Assembly (NCBI RefSeq): GCF_018491765.1
Contig: NZ_JABWCU010000011.1
Location: 171,071 to 235,070 of the forward strand
Length of the DNA stretch: 64,000 nucleotides
Source: Novosphingobium profundi
GTDB taxonomy: Bacteria > Pseudomonadota > Alphaproteobacteria > Sphingomonadales > Sphingomonadaceae
Reading direction: 5' to 3'
A model generated the notes under the pieces. That model searched no databases. It saw only the letters and a list, made by a program, of their open reading frames with translations, and was not told where the DNA came from. Every line of letters starts with the position of its first letter. The first letter of the stretch is position 1. The position numbers and the translations under genes are program-made. This document shows, one piece after another, positions 53,640-62,830 of this stretch.

Positions 53640-54938
53640 ATGCCGACACGGTGGATTCGATGGGACGAGAAATCCGGGCTGGTCTGGGCCGCGCTATTGG
53701 CTGCCGGGGTGCCTGGCGGGTTGGCGGGCATGACGGTGTCTCCGCTCGCCGCGCGCGAGGCCGCGCCTGCCAGGGGCGTCCCGCCGATCGACATCGACCT
53801 TTCGGGCAAGAGCTCCGCCGAACTGCCCGATTTCGTCCTTGGAGGACGCGGCGTGGAGCGGCGCGGCAAGCAGGGCTTCGTCTATTCGCTCACCCTGCCC
53901 GAGGGGCTTTACAAGGTCACCTTGACGCTGGGCGATCGCGCGCGGGCGGGTCGCACGACGGTCAAGGCTGAAAGCCGGCGTCTCGCGTTGCGCGACGTCA
54001 CGACGCGGCCGGGCGAGCAGGTCGAGCGCAGCTTCCTCGTCGCGGTGCGCGACACGCAGCTGCCCGCGCCGCCCGAGGGCGCGCCGGTCCTGCCCGACAA
54101 AGTCCAGATCGACGCGCGCGATGCGTCCGATTACGATTGGGACGATCGGCTCAGCCTCGAGTTCCTCGGCGAGCCGCGCGTGGAGCACATCCGCGTCGAG
54201 CCGGCAACGGCGCCGGTGATCTACCTTGTCGGCGATTCGACCGTCGCCGACCAGTACGCCGAGCCCTACGCGAGCTGGGGCCAGATGCTTCCGGCGATGT
54301 TCGATGATCAGGTCGCGGTTGCCAACCACGCCAAGTCGGGCGGCACGATGAAGGCTTTCATCGCGCAGTTGCGGCTCTCCAAGGTGCTGACGCAGGCGCG
54401 CGCGGGCGATTGGCTGTTCATTCAGTTCGGTCACAACGATCAGAAGAGCAACTGGCCGCTGACCTATGTCTCGGCCGATCGGACCTATCCTGCCTATTTG
54501 CGCGCCTTCATCGCCGAAGCGCGTGAGCGCGGGGTGCATCCGGTGCTCGTGACCTCGCCCGAGCGGCGCAACTACGACGCGCAAGGGCGCATCAAGGACA
54601 CCCTTGGCGCCTATGCCGAGGCCGTGCGCAAGGTCGCGCGCGAAGACAAGGTGCCGCTGATCGACCTCAACGCGGACAGCATCGCGATGATGGAGGCGCT
54701 CGGCCCCGAACGCGCCGCGACAGCCTTCGCACAAGGCGGCGCGGACCGCACGCACAACAACAATTACGGCGCCTGGCTCTTCGCCAGCGCGATCGCGAAC
54801 CGGATTCGCGCGACGCTCCCCGAGCTTGCCCCGCACGTGACACTGGGCGCCTTCGAACCCGCGCATCCGCCCTTGCCGGACACGATCGTGATCGCGCCCA
54901 GCCTTGCCCGGCTCGACGAAAAACCGGCGGGCAACTGA
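53640..54938 (+). CDS. Rhamnogalacturonan acetylesterase (CE12-type SGNH hydrolase)
   Basis: A 432-residue exported esterase. The N-terminal third (signal peptide, then DIDLSGKSSAELPDFVLGGR and GLYKVTLTLGDRARAGRT) is a beta-rich domain often found ahead of this enzyme. The SGNH domain follows: catalytic Ser in VIYLVGDSTVADQ, Gly in HAKSGGTMKAF, Asn in LFIQFGHNDQKSNW and the Asp/His pair in GGADRTHNNNYGAW. CE12 members remove acetyl groups from rhamnogalacturonan galacturonate residues, which opens the backbone to lyases. It starts at ATG 53640 behind GGAG and is followed three bases later by the GH28 gene, so the two are coupled. Confidence 0.9.
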   Translation: MPTRWIRWDEKSGLVWAALLAAGVPGGLAGMTVSPLAAREAAPARGVPPIDIDLSGKSSAELPDFVLGGRGVERRGKQGFVYSLTLPEGLYKVTLTLGDRARAGRTTVKAESRRLALRDVTTRPGEQVERSFLVAVRDTQLPAPPEGAPVLPDKVQIDARDASDYDWDDRLSLEFLGEPRVEHIRVEPATAPVIYLVGDSTVADQYAEPYASWGQMLPAMFDDQVAVANHAKSGGTMKAFIAQLRLSKVLTQARAGDWLFIQFGHNDQKSNWPLTYVSADRTYPAYLRAFIAEARERGVHPVLVTSPERRNYDAQGRIKDTLGAYAEAVRKVAREDKVPLIDLNADSIAMMEALGPERAATAFAQGGADRTHNNNYGAWLFASAIANRIRATLPELAPHVTLGAFEPAHPPLPDTIVIAPSLARLDEKPAGN

Positions 54939-54941
54939 GCG

Positions 54942-56480
54942 ATGATGATGTCACGGCGTACGTGGAGCATGGCGGGAATGGGCCTAGGAATGGGCGTGGC
55001 GGCGGGGCCATTGGCTTTTGCCGCGGCGAAGGGCCCTATCGTCGATGTGCGCGAACAGGGCGCGCGGGGCGATGGGCTCGCGCTCGACACGCCCGCCTTC
55101 AACAGGGCGATCGCGGTCCTGCAACGGGCGGGAGGAGGGACCCTGCGGATTCCCTCGGGGCGGTACCGCTGCTTCTCGATCCGGCTCTGTTCGAACTTGC
55201 GCATCGCCTTCGAGCCCGGCGCGGTCGTGGTCGCGGCGAAGCCCGGCGAGGGGGGCGGGGCCTATGACGCGCCCGAACCGGCCTCCGGGCTCTACCAGGA
55301 CTTCGGGCATAGCCACTGGCGCAATTCGCTGATGTGGGGCGAGGAAATCGAGAACCTCGTCATCGAAGGGCCGGGGCGCATCGAGGGCGAGGGGCTTACC
55401 CGCGACGGCCCCGGCGCGCTCTGGAAGGCGCAGACCGGCGAGCGGCCCCTCTCGATGGCCGCGATGACCGAGGCCGATATCGCCCGGCTCGAACCCGACC
55501 ACGCGGCGATGGCCGGCCTTGGCAACAAGGCGATTTCGCTGAAAGGCGGGCGCAATGTGCGGCTGGCCGGTTTCACCATCGACCGCGGCGGGCACCTGGC
55601 GATCCTGGCGACCGGCACGCGGGGGCTGGTGATCGAGAACCTCGTCATCGATACCGAGCGCGACGGGATCGACCTCGATTGCGTGCGCGATACCCTGGTG
55701 CGCGGGTGCCGGGTCAATTCGCCCAACGACGATGCCATCGTGATCAAGTCGAGCTACGCGCTCGGGCGCAGCGTGCCGAGCGAGAACGTCGTCGTGCGCG
55801 ACTGCCATGTCTCGGGTTTCGACCGGGGCACGCTGCTCGACGGAACGCGCCAGCGCACGCAGCTCCTCGCACCCGACCGCGATCGGGTGACCGGGCGCAT
55901 CAAGCTGGGCACCGAAAGCAACGGGGGTTATCGCAATATCCTGATCGAGGACTGCACGTTCACCCATTGCCGCGGGCTTGCGCTTGAGACGGTCGACGGC
56001 GGGGTGATGGAAAACGTCGTCGTGCGCCGCCTCGTCATGGATTCGGTCACCACCGCGCCGATCTTCGTGCGTCTGGGCGACCGTCGGCGCGGGCCCGAGG
56101 GCACCGGGCTTGGCGCGGTGCGCGGCGTCTCGATCCGGGAGATCACCGCGCGCGGGATCGCGGTGCCGCTGCCGGTGATCGTGGCCGGACTGGCCGAGCG
56201 CGCGATCGAGGACGTGCAGCTCCACGACATCGATCTTGGCTTTGCAGGCGGCAGCGCGGCGGTGCCTCGCGACGTGCCCGAACTGCCCCATGCCTATCCC
56301 GAGCCCTCGATGTTCGGCGTGGTGCCGGCCTGGGCCTTGTGGGCGCGCCACGTGGCCCACCTCGACTTGCGCAACTTCACCGCGCGCACCGATCGCTTCG
56401 ATGCACGCGCGGCGTTCGATCTGGCGGGCGTGGAGCGGGTCACCAAATCCGGCGTGGAATTGCACAACGCGCGGCATTGA
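54942..56480 (+). CDS. GH28-family glycosidase (polygalacturonase / rhamnogalacturonase-like)
   Basis: A 512-residue right-handed beta-helix protein with a Tat-like leader (SRRTWSMAGMGLGMGVAAG). GH28 landmarks are DVREQGARGDGLALDTPAFN, SLKGGRNVRLAGFTID, the acidic cluster VNSPNDDAIVIKSSYAL and the basic RIK in VTGRIKLGTESNGGYRNILI. The classical GHG motif is not evident. The region around VSGFDRGTLLDGT takes its place. The ESNGGxRN form is, to my knowledge, common in exo-acting or rhamnogalacturonan-specific members. It probably hydrolyses galacturonate or rhamnose ends in the periplasm. It begins three bases after the acetylesterase stop. Confidence 0.84.
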   Translation: MMMSRRTWSMAGMGLGMGVAAGPLAFAAAKGPIVDVREQGARGDGLALDTPAFNRAIAVLQRAGGGTLRIPSGRYRCFSIRLCSNLRIAFEPGAVVVAAKPGEGGGAYDAPEPASGLYQDFGHSHWRNSLMWGEEIENLVIEGPGRIEGEGLTRDGPGALWKAQTGERPLSMAAMTEADIARLEPDHAAMAGLGNKAISLKGGRNVRLAGFTIDRGGHLAILATGTRGLVIENLVIDTERDGIDLDCVRDTLVRGCRVNSPNDDAIVIKSSYALGRSVPSENVVVRDCHVSGFDRGTLLDGTRQRTQLLAPDRDRVTGRIKLGTESNGGYRNILIEDCTFTHCRGLALETVDGGVMENVVVRRLVMDSVTTAPIFVRLGDRRRGPEGTGLGAVRGVSIREITARGIAVPLPVIVAGLAERAIEDVQLHDIDLGFAGGSAAVPRDVPELPHAYPEPSMFGVVPAWALWARHVAHLDLRNFTARTDRFDARAAFDLAGVERVTKSGVELHNARH

Positions 56481-56501
56481 CGGTCTCGTTGCGACAAGCT
56501 A

Positions 56502-56532
56502 CCAAATATTGGTATTGGTATCCATATATTGG
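56502..56532. promoter_or_regulatory. Paired CCAWATATTGG repeats upstream of rhaM
   Basis: CCAAATATTGG (56502-56512) and CCATATATTGG (56522-56532) are two near-palindromic 11-base copies differing at one position. They start exactly 20 bases apart, about two helical turns. They occupy the 73-base gap between GH28 and rhaM, suggesting a cooperative regulator-binding site. Confidence 0.5.
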
Positions 56533-56553
56533 AACCTACGGGAGATGGACCAG

Positions 56554-56868
56554 GTGGCGCTCAGAGCTTTTCGAATGCAGTTGAAGCCCGGAAACGTGGA
56601 AGAATACCGCGCGCGCCACGATGCAATCTGGCCCGAGCTTTCCGCGCTGCTCACCGAATCGGGCGTGCGCGATTACGCAATCTTTCTCGACGAAGAGACC
56701 CACGCGCTCTTCGCGGTGATGAACCCCACGCCCGATGCCAGGCTAGAGGCTCTGCCCGACCACCCGGTGATGCGGCGCTGGTGGGACTGGATGGCCCCGC
56801 TGATGGAAGTGGAGGCCGACAACCGGCCCTGCGAATGGCCGCTCCAGCTCATGTTCCGGATGGACTGA
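56554..56868 (+). CDS. rhaM: L-rhamnose mutarotase
   Basis: A 104-residue protein, the same length as Escherichia coli RhaM. It contains RAFRMQLKPGNVEEYRARHD, IWPELSALLTESGVRDYAIF and LPDHPVMRRWWDWMAPLM, matching the family's HDxIWPEL, DYxIFLD and RWWxxM elements. RhaM interconverts alpha- and beta-L-rhamnopyranose in the cytoplasm, feeding the catabolic isomerase. Its presence supports rhamnose as a product of this locus, although no rhamnose catabolic genes lie in the window. I prefer GTG 56554 because GGAG lies nine bases upstream. ATG 56545 is in frame but directly abuts that ribosome site. The next gene begins four bases after the stop. Confidence 0.9.
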   Translation: MALRAFRMQLKPGNVEEYRARHDAIWPELSALLTESGVRDYAIFLDEETHALFAVMNPTPDARLEALPDHPVMRRWWDWMAPLMEVEADNRPCEWPLQLMFRMD

Positions 56869-56872
56869 GGCG

Positions 56873-59800
56873 ATGAAGCGCGCATCCCTTCTGATCGCCC
56901 TTCTGGCAATCTGCGCCACGCCGATCCCGGCCACGGCGCAAGTGGCGACGGCGCTGCCCGACCTTCAGGCGCCGGTCCAGACGTTCGGGCGCGTCTCGTT
57001 CGACGCGCGCTCGCTGATGATCGACGGCAAGCGCACCGTGATCTGGTCGGGTGAATTCCACCCCTTCCGGCTTCCCAGCCCGGACCTGTGGCGCGACGTG
57101 CTGCAGAAGATGAAGGCGAGCGGGTTCAACACCGTCGCCTTCTACTTCGACTGGGGCTACCATTCGCCCAAGCAGGGCGTCTACGATTTCGAGGGCATCC
57201 GCGACATCGACCGGCTGCTGACGATGGCTTCCGAGGAGGGGCTCTACGTCATCACCCGCGCCGGGCCTTACGTGAATGCGGAATTGTCGCGCGGGGGTTA
57301 TCCGGGCTGGCTGGTCAACCAACGCGCGCGGGCCCGCACCGACGCGCCCGAGTACCTCGCGGCCGCCGACGAATGGCTGACGCGGGTCAACGCGATCATC
57401 GCGCGCCACCAGATCAACGGCGACGGCAAGGGCCACAAGGGCACCGTCATTCTCCACCAGATCGAGAACGAACTGGCGCTGACCACGCCTGCGCAGCGGC
57501 GCTACATGGACCATCTCTACGCCCGTGCACGGGCCGACGGGATCACCGTGCCGATCTTCCACAACGACCAGGGCCGCAACGGCTATTGGACGCCGGAAAG
57601 CTCGAAGGTGGAGCAGGTCGTGCACGGACCCAACGACCTCTACGCCTTCGACGGCTATCCCGGCGGCACCTGCACGGTCGAGGGCAAGCCGACCAAAGGA
57701 TCGCCCGCGCCCGACTGGGGCTTCTATGGCAGTGGCGGCGCGCGCGGCGGGGCCTCGGCCTCGCCCGGGACGCCAGGTTTCCTCGCCGAATTCGGCGGCG
57801 GCTGGTTCGACTACTGGGGCTCGAACGGGGGCTACGAATGCAACGCGGTGCAGCGCGGCAAGCGGTACCAACGCGTGTTCTACGGCACCAACCTCGCCAA
57901 CGGGATCGGCATCCAGAGCTTCTACATGACCTACGGCGGGACAAGCTGGGGCTGGCTTCCGGCCCCGGTTGTCTTCACCAGCTACGATTACGGCGCGGCC
58001 ATTTCCGAGACGCGCAACTTGCGCGACAAGGCGCTCGAACTGCGGCAACTGGGCGGGCTGATCGCCTCGTTCCCCGACCTGGCCGGGATGATCCCCGCGG
58101 GCGAGCCCATGATCTCCTCTGATCAGGTGCAGGTCTACCACAACCGCAATCCCGAGACGGACGCGCGTTTCCTCCTGGTGACGCACAAGCCCTCCAATGG
58201 GCGTTCGAACGATACCTTCACGGTCACCGCCGACTTGCCCGACGGACGCTATACCCTGCCGCTCGTGCTCGATGGCTTCGACGCCAAGTGGCTGATCGCG
58301 GGCGCGAACCTGGGCGGACAGCGGCTGGTCTATTCGACCTCGGAACTGCAGAGCGCCTCGAAGCTGGCGGGGGGCGACGATCTCCTGCTGTTCTACGGCC
58401 GTGCGGGCGAGGCGGGCGAGACCGTGCTGCGCTACGCCTCGGCGCCCAAGGTCGAGGTGCTCGAAGGGCAGCTGGCCGGACAGGCATTCGATACGGCCAA
58501 GGGCGATCTCAAGCTGTCCTACACCCATACGGGCCGCACGCTGGTGCGGATCAGCGGGGGAGGGCGCAAGCCGCTCGTGCTGATCCTTGCCGACGAGGCC
58601 GAAGGCACCCGCTATTCGCGCGTCGCGAGCACGGCGGGCACGCTGCTCGTGCGGGGGCCCGAACTGGTCCGCACGGCCGCCGTCACGGGCGCCAGGCTGG
58701 CGCTGACCGGCGATACCGACCAGCCCGCACGGCTCGAGGCCTGGGGCCCTTCAGCGGTGAAGGCGCTGAGCTGGAACGGCGCGCCCGTTGCGGTCACCGC
58801 GACGGCTTCGGGTAGCGTCATTTCACGCGCGCCACTTGCCGGTCCGCAGCCGATCGCGCTTCCCGCGCTGACCCAGTGGCGCATGGCACAGGGCTCGCCC
58901 GAAGCCGCGCCCGGTTTCGACGATAGCGCCTGGCAACTGGTGGGTAGCCAGCGCGGGGCAAGCATCACCGCGCGCCCCGACGGCCAGCCCGACATGACGA
59001 TGGACGCCTATGGCTTCCATGAGGGCGACGTGTGGTACCGCGGGCGCTTTACCGGCAGCGCCGATGCGCGCGAACTGACGCTGGCCTTCGGCGCGGGCGG
59101 CTCGGGCCTTGTCCAGGTCTGGGTCGACGGCGCCTTCGTCGGCGAGGCCGAGACACCCGGCGGCCTGCCACGCCCGATCACGATGGGCATGAAGACCTTC
59201 GCGTTGCCCGCTGCCGCACAAGCCGCGGGCGAGCATGTCGTCTCGGTCATGGTCCGCTCCAACGGGCACAACTGGGACCTCGATTCCGACGACTTCCACA
59301 AGGAGGCGCGCGGGCTCGTGTCGGCCTCGCTTTCCGCGCCCGGAGCGCGCAGCTTTGCGGTACCGATCAGCTGGAAGATCCAGGGCGCGCGCGGGGGCGA
59401 GGACTTGCCCGACCGCACGCGCGGCGTGATGAACAACGGTGGCCTCTACGGAGAGCGCGTCGGCTGGCATCTGCCCGGTTTCGATGACGCGGCGTGGGCC
59501 TCAGCGACCGTTCCTGCGAGCAGTGCGAAGGCCGGCACCACTTGGTACCGCACCCACTTCACACTCGACGTGCCCAAGGGCGAGGACGCGACGATCGGGG
59601 TCTCGATCGGCGATGCGGACACGCCGCGTTCGCCGGGGCGCTACCGTGTCCTGCTTTTCGTCAACGGCTGGAACATGGGGCAGTTCATCGCCCATGTCGG
59701 CCCGCAGCGGACCTTCCCCATTCCCGAGGGCATTCTCGATCACCACGGGGCCAACACCCTGGCGCTGGCCGTCACCTCCGACGGGGCACCGGGCGATGCC

Positions 59801-59896
59801 CTCGAACAGGTGCGCCTCGTCACCTTGCGCAACAGCCGGGGCGGCATCCCGGTGCGCCTGGTCGAGGCCCCCAGGACACCGGACGCACTGCAATGA
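56873..59896 (+). CDS. Beta-galactosidase, glycoside hydrolase family 35
   Basis: A 1007-residue exported enzyme. Signal peptide LLIALLAICATPIPATAQ, then the GH35 barrel: IWSGEFHPFRLPSPDLWRDV, FNTVAFYFDWGYHSPKQGVY, RAGPYVNAELSRGGYPGWL, the acid/base Glu in TVILHQIENELAL and the nucleophile Glu in GFLAEFGGGWFDYWGS. The second half holds beta-sandwich domains with jelly-roll features (WYRGRFTGSADARELTLAFG; VLLFVNGWNMGQFIAHVGPQ) typical of large bacterial and fungal GH35 enzymes. It probably removes beta-galactose from galactan or arabinogalactan side chains of rhamnogalacturonan I. It is the longest enzyme of the locus, co-transcribed with rhaM upstream and probably GH105 downstream (66-base gap). 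Confidence 0.92.
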   Translation: MKRASLLIALLAICATPIPATAQVATALPDLQAPVQTFGRVSFDARSLMIDGKRTVIWSGEFHPFRLPSPDLWRDVLQKMKASGFNTVAFYFDWGYHSPKQGVYDFEGIRDIDRLLTMASEEGLYVITRAGPYVNAELSRGGYPGWLVNQRARARTDAPEYLAAADEWLTRVNAIIARHQINGDGKGHKGTVILHQIENELALTTPAQRRYMDHLYARARADGITVPIFHNDQGRNGYWTPESSKVEQVVHGPNDLYAFDGYPGGTCTVEGKPTKGSPAPDWGFYGSGGARGGASASPGTPGFLAEFGGGWFDYWGSNGGYECNAVQRGKRYQRVFYGTNLANGIGIQSFYMTYGGTSWGWLPAPVVFTSYDYGAAISETRNLRDKALELRQLGGLIASFPDLAGMIPAGEPMISSDQVQVYHNRNPETDARFLLVTHKPSNGRSNDTFTVTADLPDGRYTLPLVLDGFDAKWLIAGANLGGQRLVYSTSELQSASKLAGGDDLLLFYGRAGEAGETVLRYASAPKVEVLEGQLAGQAFDTAKGDLKLSYTHTGRTLVRISGGGRKPLVLILADEAEGTRYSRVASTAGTLLVRGPELVRTAAVTGARLALTGDTDQPARLEAWGPSAVKALSWNGAPVAVTATASGSVISRAPLAGPQPIALPALTQWRMAQGSPEAAPGFDDSAWQLVGSQRGASITARPDGQPDMTMDAYGFHEGDVWYRGRFTGSADARELTLAFGAGGSGLVQVWVDGAFVGEAETPGGLPRPITMGMKTFALPAAAQAAGEHVVSVMVRSNGHNWDLDSDDFHKEARGLVSASLSAPGARSFAVPISWKIQGARGGEDLPDRTRGVMNNGGLYGERVGWHLPGFDDAAWASATVPASSAKAGTTWYRTHFTLDVPKGEDATIGVSIGDADTPRSPGRYRVLLFVNGWNMGQFIAHVGPQRTFPIPEGILDHHGANTLALAVTSDGAPGDALEQVRLVTLRNSRGGIPVRLVEAPRTPDALQ

Positions 59897-59962
59897 GCGC
59901 TGCGTCCCCTTCACCTTGCGCGCCGCGCGCGCCGTTCCCTTTCGTACTCCAGGAGACCTTGA

Positions 59963-61078
59963 TTGGCCGCCATTACCCATGACATTCCGCGCGCGGATGT
60001 GACTTCTGCCATCGCCCGGCTGATGGACAACCTCGTCAATATCAAGGACGAGACCGGAGAGTTCCTGCTCCACCTCGAAGACGGGCGGATCATCGACACC
60101 AAGGGCTGGGCCGGCTGGGAATGGACCCATGGCATTGGCCTGTTCGGCATGTGGCGCTATTTTGAGCAGACCGGCGACGAGACCGCACTCGGCATCATCC
60201 GCCAGTGGTTCGTCGACCGTTTCGCCGAAGGTACGCCCACCAAGAACATCAACACGGTCGCCCCGTTCATCACGCTCGCCTACCTCTACGAGCTTGACGG
60301 CGATCCCAGCTACATCCCCTATCTGGATACCTGGGCGGAGTGGCTCATGGCCCCCGACGGTCTGCCCAAGACCGAGGAGGGCGGCTTCCAGCACATCGTC
60401 TACAACGACGTGAACCCCGGCGAGTTGTGGGACGACACCTTGATGATGAGCGTTCTGCCGCTCGCCAAGATCGGCCTCCTGCTGGATCGTCCGCAGTACA
60501 TCGAGGAAGCCAAGCGCCAGTTCCTCATTCACATCAAGTACCTGGCCGACAAGAAGACCGGCTTGTGGTTCCACGGCTGGGACTTCACCGGGCGGCACAA
60601 CTTCGCCGAGGCGCTTTGGGCGCGCGGCAACTGCTGGGTGACGATCGCGATTCCCGAGATCATCGAGCTGCTCGACCTGGCCCCCGGCGACGCCTTCCGC
60701 ATGTTCCTGACCGACGCGCTCGCCGCCCAGGTCAAGACGCTTGCGGCCACGCAGGACGCCGAGACGGGCCTGTGGCACACGCTGATCGACGATCCCTCGA
60801 GCTACCTCGAAGCCTCGGCCACGGCCGGCTTCGCTTATGGTATCCTCAAGGCCGTGCGCAAGGGTTACCTGCCGCGCAGCTACGAGGCGGTCGGCATCAA
60901 GGCGGTCGAGGGCGTGCTCGCCAATATCGATGGCGCGGGCGAGCTCCAGCAGGTCAGCTTCGGCACGGCGATGGGCGACACCAAGCAGTTCTACAAGGAC
61001 ATCGCGCTCACCTCGATGCCCTACGGGCAGAGCCTCGCGATCTGCGCGCTCGCCGAGTTCCTGCGCACTTACATCTGA
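59963..61078 (+). CDS. Unsaturated rhamnogalacturonyl hydrolase, glycoside hydrolase family 105
   Basis: A 371-residue (alpha/alpha)6-barrel enzyme with no signal peptide, so cytoplasmic. Matches to the YteR/YesR family include KGWAGWEWTHGIGLFGMWRY, NINTVAPFITLAYLYE, the catalytic Asp region GELWDDTLMMSVLPLAKIGL, WFHGWDFTGRHNFAEALWAR and GNCWVTIAIPE, and EASATAGFAYGILKAV. It hydrates the unsaturated galacturonate at the end of lyase products, releasing 5-keto-4-deoxyuronate and shorter rhamnose-containing saccharides. The uronate is the substrate of KduI at the window's end. The likely start is TTG 59963, seven bases after AGGAG. No ATG or GTG is better placed. Confidence 0.92.
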   Translation: MAAITHDIPRADVTSAIARLMDNLVNIKDETGEFLLHLEDGRIIDTKGWAGWEWTHGIGLFGMWRYFEQTGDETALGIIRQWFVDRFAEGTPTKNINTVAPFITLAYLYELDGDPSYIPYLDTWAEWLMAPDGLPKTEEGGFQHIVYNDVNPGELWDDTLMMSVLPLAKIGLLLDRPQYIEEAKRQFLIHIKYLADKKTGLWFHGWDFTGRHNFAEALWARGNCWVTIAIPEIIELLDLAPGDAFRMFLTDALAAQVKTLAATQDAETGLWHTLIDDPSSYLEASATAGFAYGILKAVRKGYLPRSYEAVGIKAVEGVLANIDGAGELQQVSFGTAMGDTKQFYKDIALTSMPYGQSLAICALAEFLRTYI

Positions 61079-61128
61079 GCCTCGTGCGCCGGGCAGGGCC
61101 TGTCCGGCGCGCGCAGCGGCCATTGCAT

Positions 61129-61157
61129 TCGGAGTGATGCGAAGACAAATACTCCGA
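61129..61157. promoter_or_regulatory. Inverted repeat upstream of the GPH symporter gene
   Basis: TCGGAGT (61129-61135) and ACTCCGA (61151-61157) are perfect inverted copies with a 15-base spacer in the gap after GH105. The repeat is followed by CATATTAAG, an AT-rich patch that could be a promoter. It may be a regulator site. It is not a close match to the GTCCCA-type sites. Confidence 0.4.
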
Positions 61158-61239
61158 CATATTAAGAATCGCCCGAGGTGCACCAAGACAAGAAGTGCGC
61201 CCGCAAGCGGATCGTTTTTTGGACAAGAGGATCGAGCCT

Positions 61240-62805
61240 GTGGTGACACGACCCAGCCCAACCGCGCGCAAAGTGCGTCTGCCCAACTTTCTGGCCTACG
61301 GCTCGAACGACGTGCTGGGGGCGGGCTCGATGGCCGTCATCTCGGGCTGGGTGCTGATCTTCTACACCCAGTTCTGCGGGCTTTCGGCGGGCGAGGCGGC
61401 GACGATCTTCGCGGTGGCGCGCGTGCTCGATGCTTTCGCCTCGCCGATGATCGGTTATATCTCCGATCATTTCGGGGCCACCGCACTCGGGCGGCGTTTC
61501 GGGCGGCGGCGCTTCTTCATCCTGGCCGCGATCCCCTTGCTGCCGAGCTTCGGCCTGATGTGGCTGCCAGGGCAGGAGTTCTGGTACTACCTCGTCACGT
61601 ACGTGCTGTTCGAGCTGGTCTACGCGATGGAGATCATCCCGTTCGAGACGCTCGCCGCCGAGATGTCGAGCGACTACCACACCAAGGCCAAGTTCGCCGG
61701 CTGGCGCATCCTGTTCGGGCAGGCGTCGGCGATCCTTGCCGGGTTCCTGCCGCTCTGGCTGATCAATGCCCTGGGCCGCGACAGCGCCGACACCTTCTTC
61801 TACATGGGCCTGATCTTCGCGGCGCTGTTCATGCTGACGGCGGGCTTGCTCTACCTGTTCAGCTGGGAGCGCCACGGCCCGGGCGGCGTGCCGCTTCCGG
61901 CCGACACCCGCGACGCCTCGGCCAGTCCGCTCGAGGCCTTGAAGGCGCTCTACCGCAACCTCTTCTCGACGATGCGCATTCGCGCCTTCCGCCTCCACCT
62001 TGGCATGTACCTGGGCGGCTACATCAGCCAGGACGTGTTCAATGCGGCCTTTACCTTCTTCGTGATCTTCGCGCTGGCGGGGACCACGGCCTTCGCGTCC
62101 GAACTGCTCGGCACGATGTACATCGTCCAGTTCGTGGCGGTGATCGCGGCGATCAACATGGCGCTGCGCTTCTCGCCGAGCCGGGCCTACCAGGTCGCGG
62201 CGGCCTCCTTCGCGGCAGGTGCGATCACGCTGGTCGGGCTCTGGGGGCTGGGGATCCAGGCGGGCAGCGCGGCGGTGTGGCTGCCGATCGTGCTGGCGGG
62301 ACTGGGGCGCGGCGCGCTCAACTACATTCCCTGGGCCACCTACAACTACATGGCCGACGTCGACGAGATCGTCACCGGCACGCGCCGGGAGGGCAGTTTT
62401 GCGGGCGTCATGACCTTCGTGCGCAAGGCGACGCAGGCGGTCGCGGTGGCGGGCGTGGGCTTCGTCATGCAGGCGGGCGGCTTCGTCTCGGGCGCGCAAG
62501 TGCAGAGCCACTCGGCGATTCTCACGATCGCGCTGCTGCTCGGCGTGGGCACCGTGGGCATGCTGATCTTCGGCGTGACCGTCTCACTGCGCTTCCGGCT
62601 CTCGCCGCGCACGCACGACATCCTCATGGCCGAGATCGAGCATTTGCGTTCGGGCGCGCGCACACCGTCGAGCGCGGAGGCAGGGGCTGTCGTCGAGGAT
62701 CTGTCCGGCTGGCGCTACGACCAGTTGTGGGGCCGCAACCCGCTCGTGCGCGAGGCCCAGACGAAGGGCGCGCCGACCGGCAAGCCGATCGACGCGCAAC
62801 CTTGA
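61240..62805 (+). CDS. GPH-family symporter of the rhamnogalacturonan locus
   Basis: An inner-membrane carrier of about 521 residues with some twelve membrane segments. GPH features are FLAYGSNDVLGAGSMAVISG, ARVLDAFASPMIGYISDHFG, FGRRRFFILAAIPLLPS, FELVYAMEIIPFETLAAEMS and IPWATYNYMADVDEIVTGTR, plus REGSFAGVMTFVRKATQAVA. It probably moves rhamnogalacturonan disaccharides or unsaturated oligomers from the periplasm to the cytoplasmic GH105 and rhamnose enzymes. The start is uncertain: adjacent GTG codons lie at 61240 and 61243, and another GTG is at 61195, none with a clear ribosome site. A C-terminal cytoplasmic tail of about 60 residues follows the last helix. Confidence 0.87.
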   Translation: MVTRPSPTARKVRLPNFLAYGSNDVLGAGSMAVISGWVLIFYTQFCGLSAGEAATIFAVARVLDAFASPMIGYISDHFGATALGRRFGRRRFFILAAIPLLPSFGLMWLPGQEFWYYLVTYVLFELVYAMEIIPFETLAAEMSSDYHTKAKFAGWRILFGQASAILAGFLPLWLINALGRDSADTFFYMGLIFAALFMLTAGLLYLFSWERHGPGGVPLPADTRDASASPLEALKALYRNLFSTMRIRAFRLHLGMYLGGYISQDVFNAAFTFFVIFALAGTTAFASELLGTMYIVQFVAVIAAINMALRFSPSRAYQVAAASFAAGAITLVGLWGLGIQAGSAAVWLPIVLAGLGRGALNYIPWATYNYMADVDEIVTGTRREGSFAGVMTFVRKATQAVAVAGVGFVMQAGGFVSGAQVQSHSAILTIALLLGVGTVGMLIFGVTVSLRFRLSPRTHDILMAEIEHLRSGARTPSSAEAGAVVEDLSGWRYDQLWGRNPLVREAQTKGAPTGKPIDAQP

Positions 62806-62830
62806 GCGGCGGGAGCGCCCCGGCGCGCGG

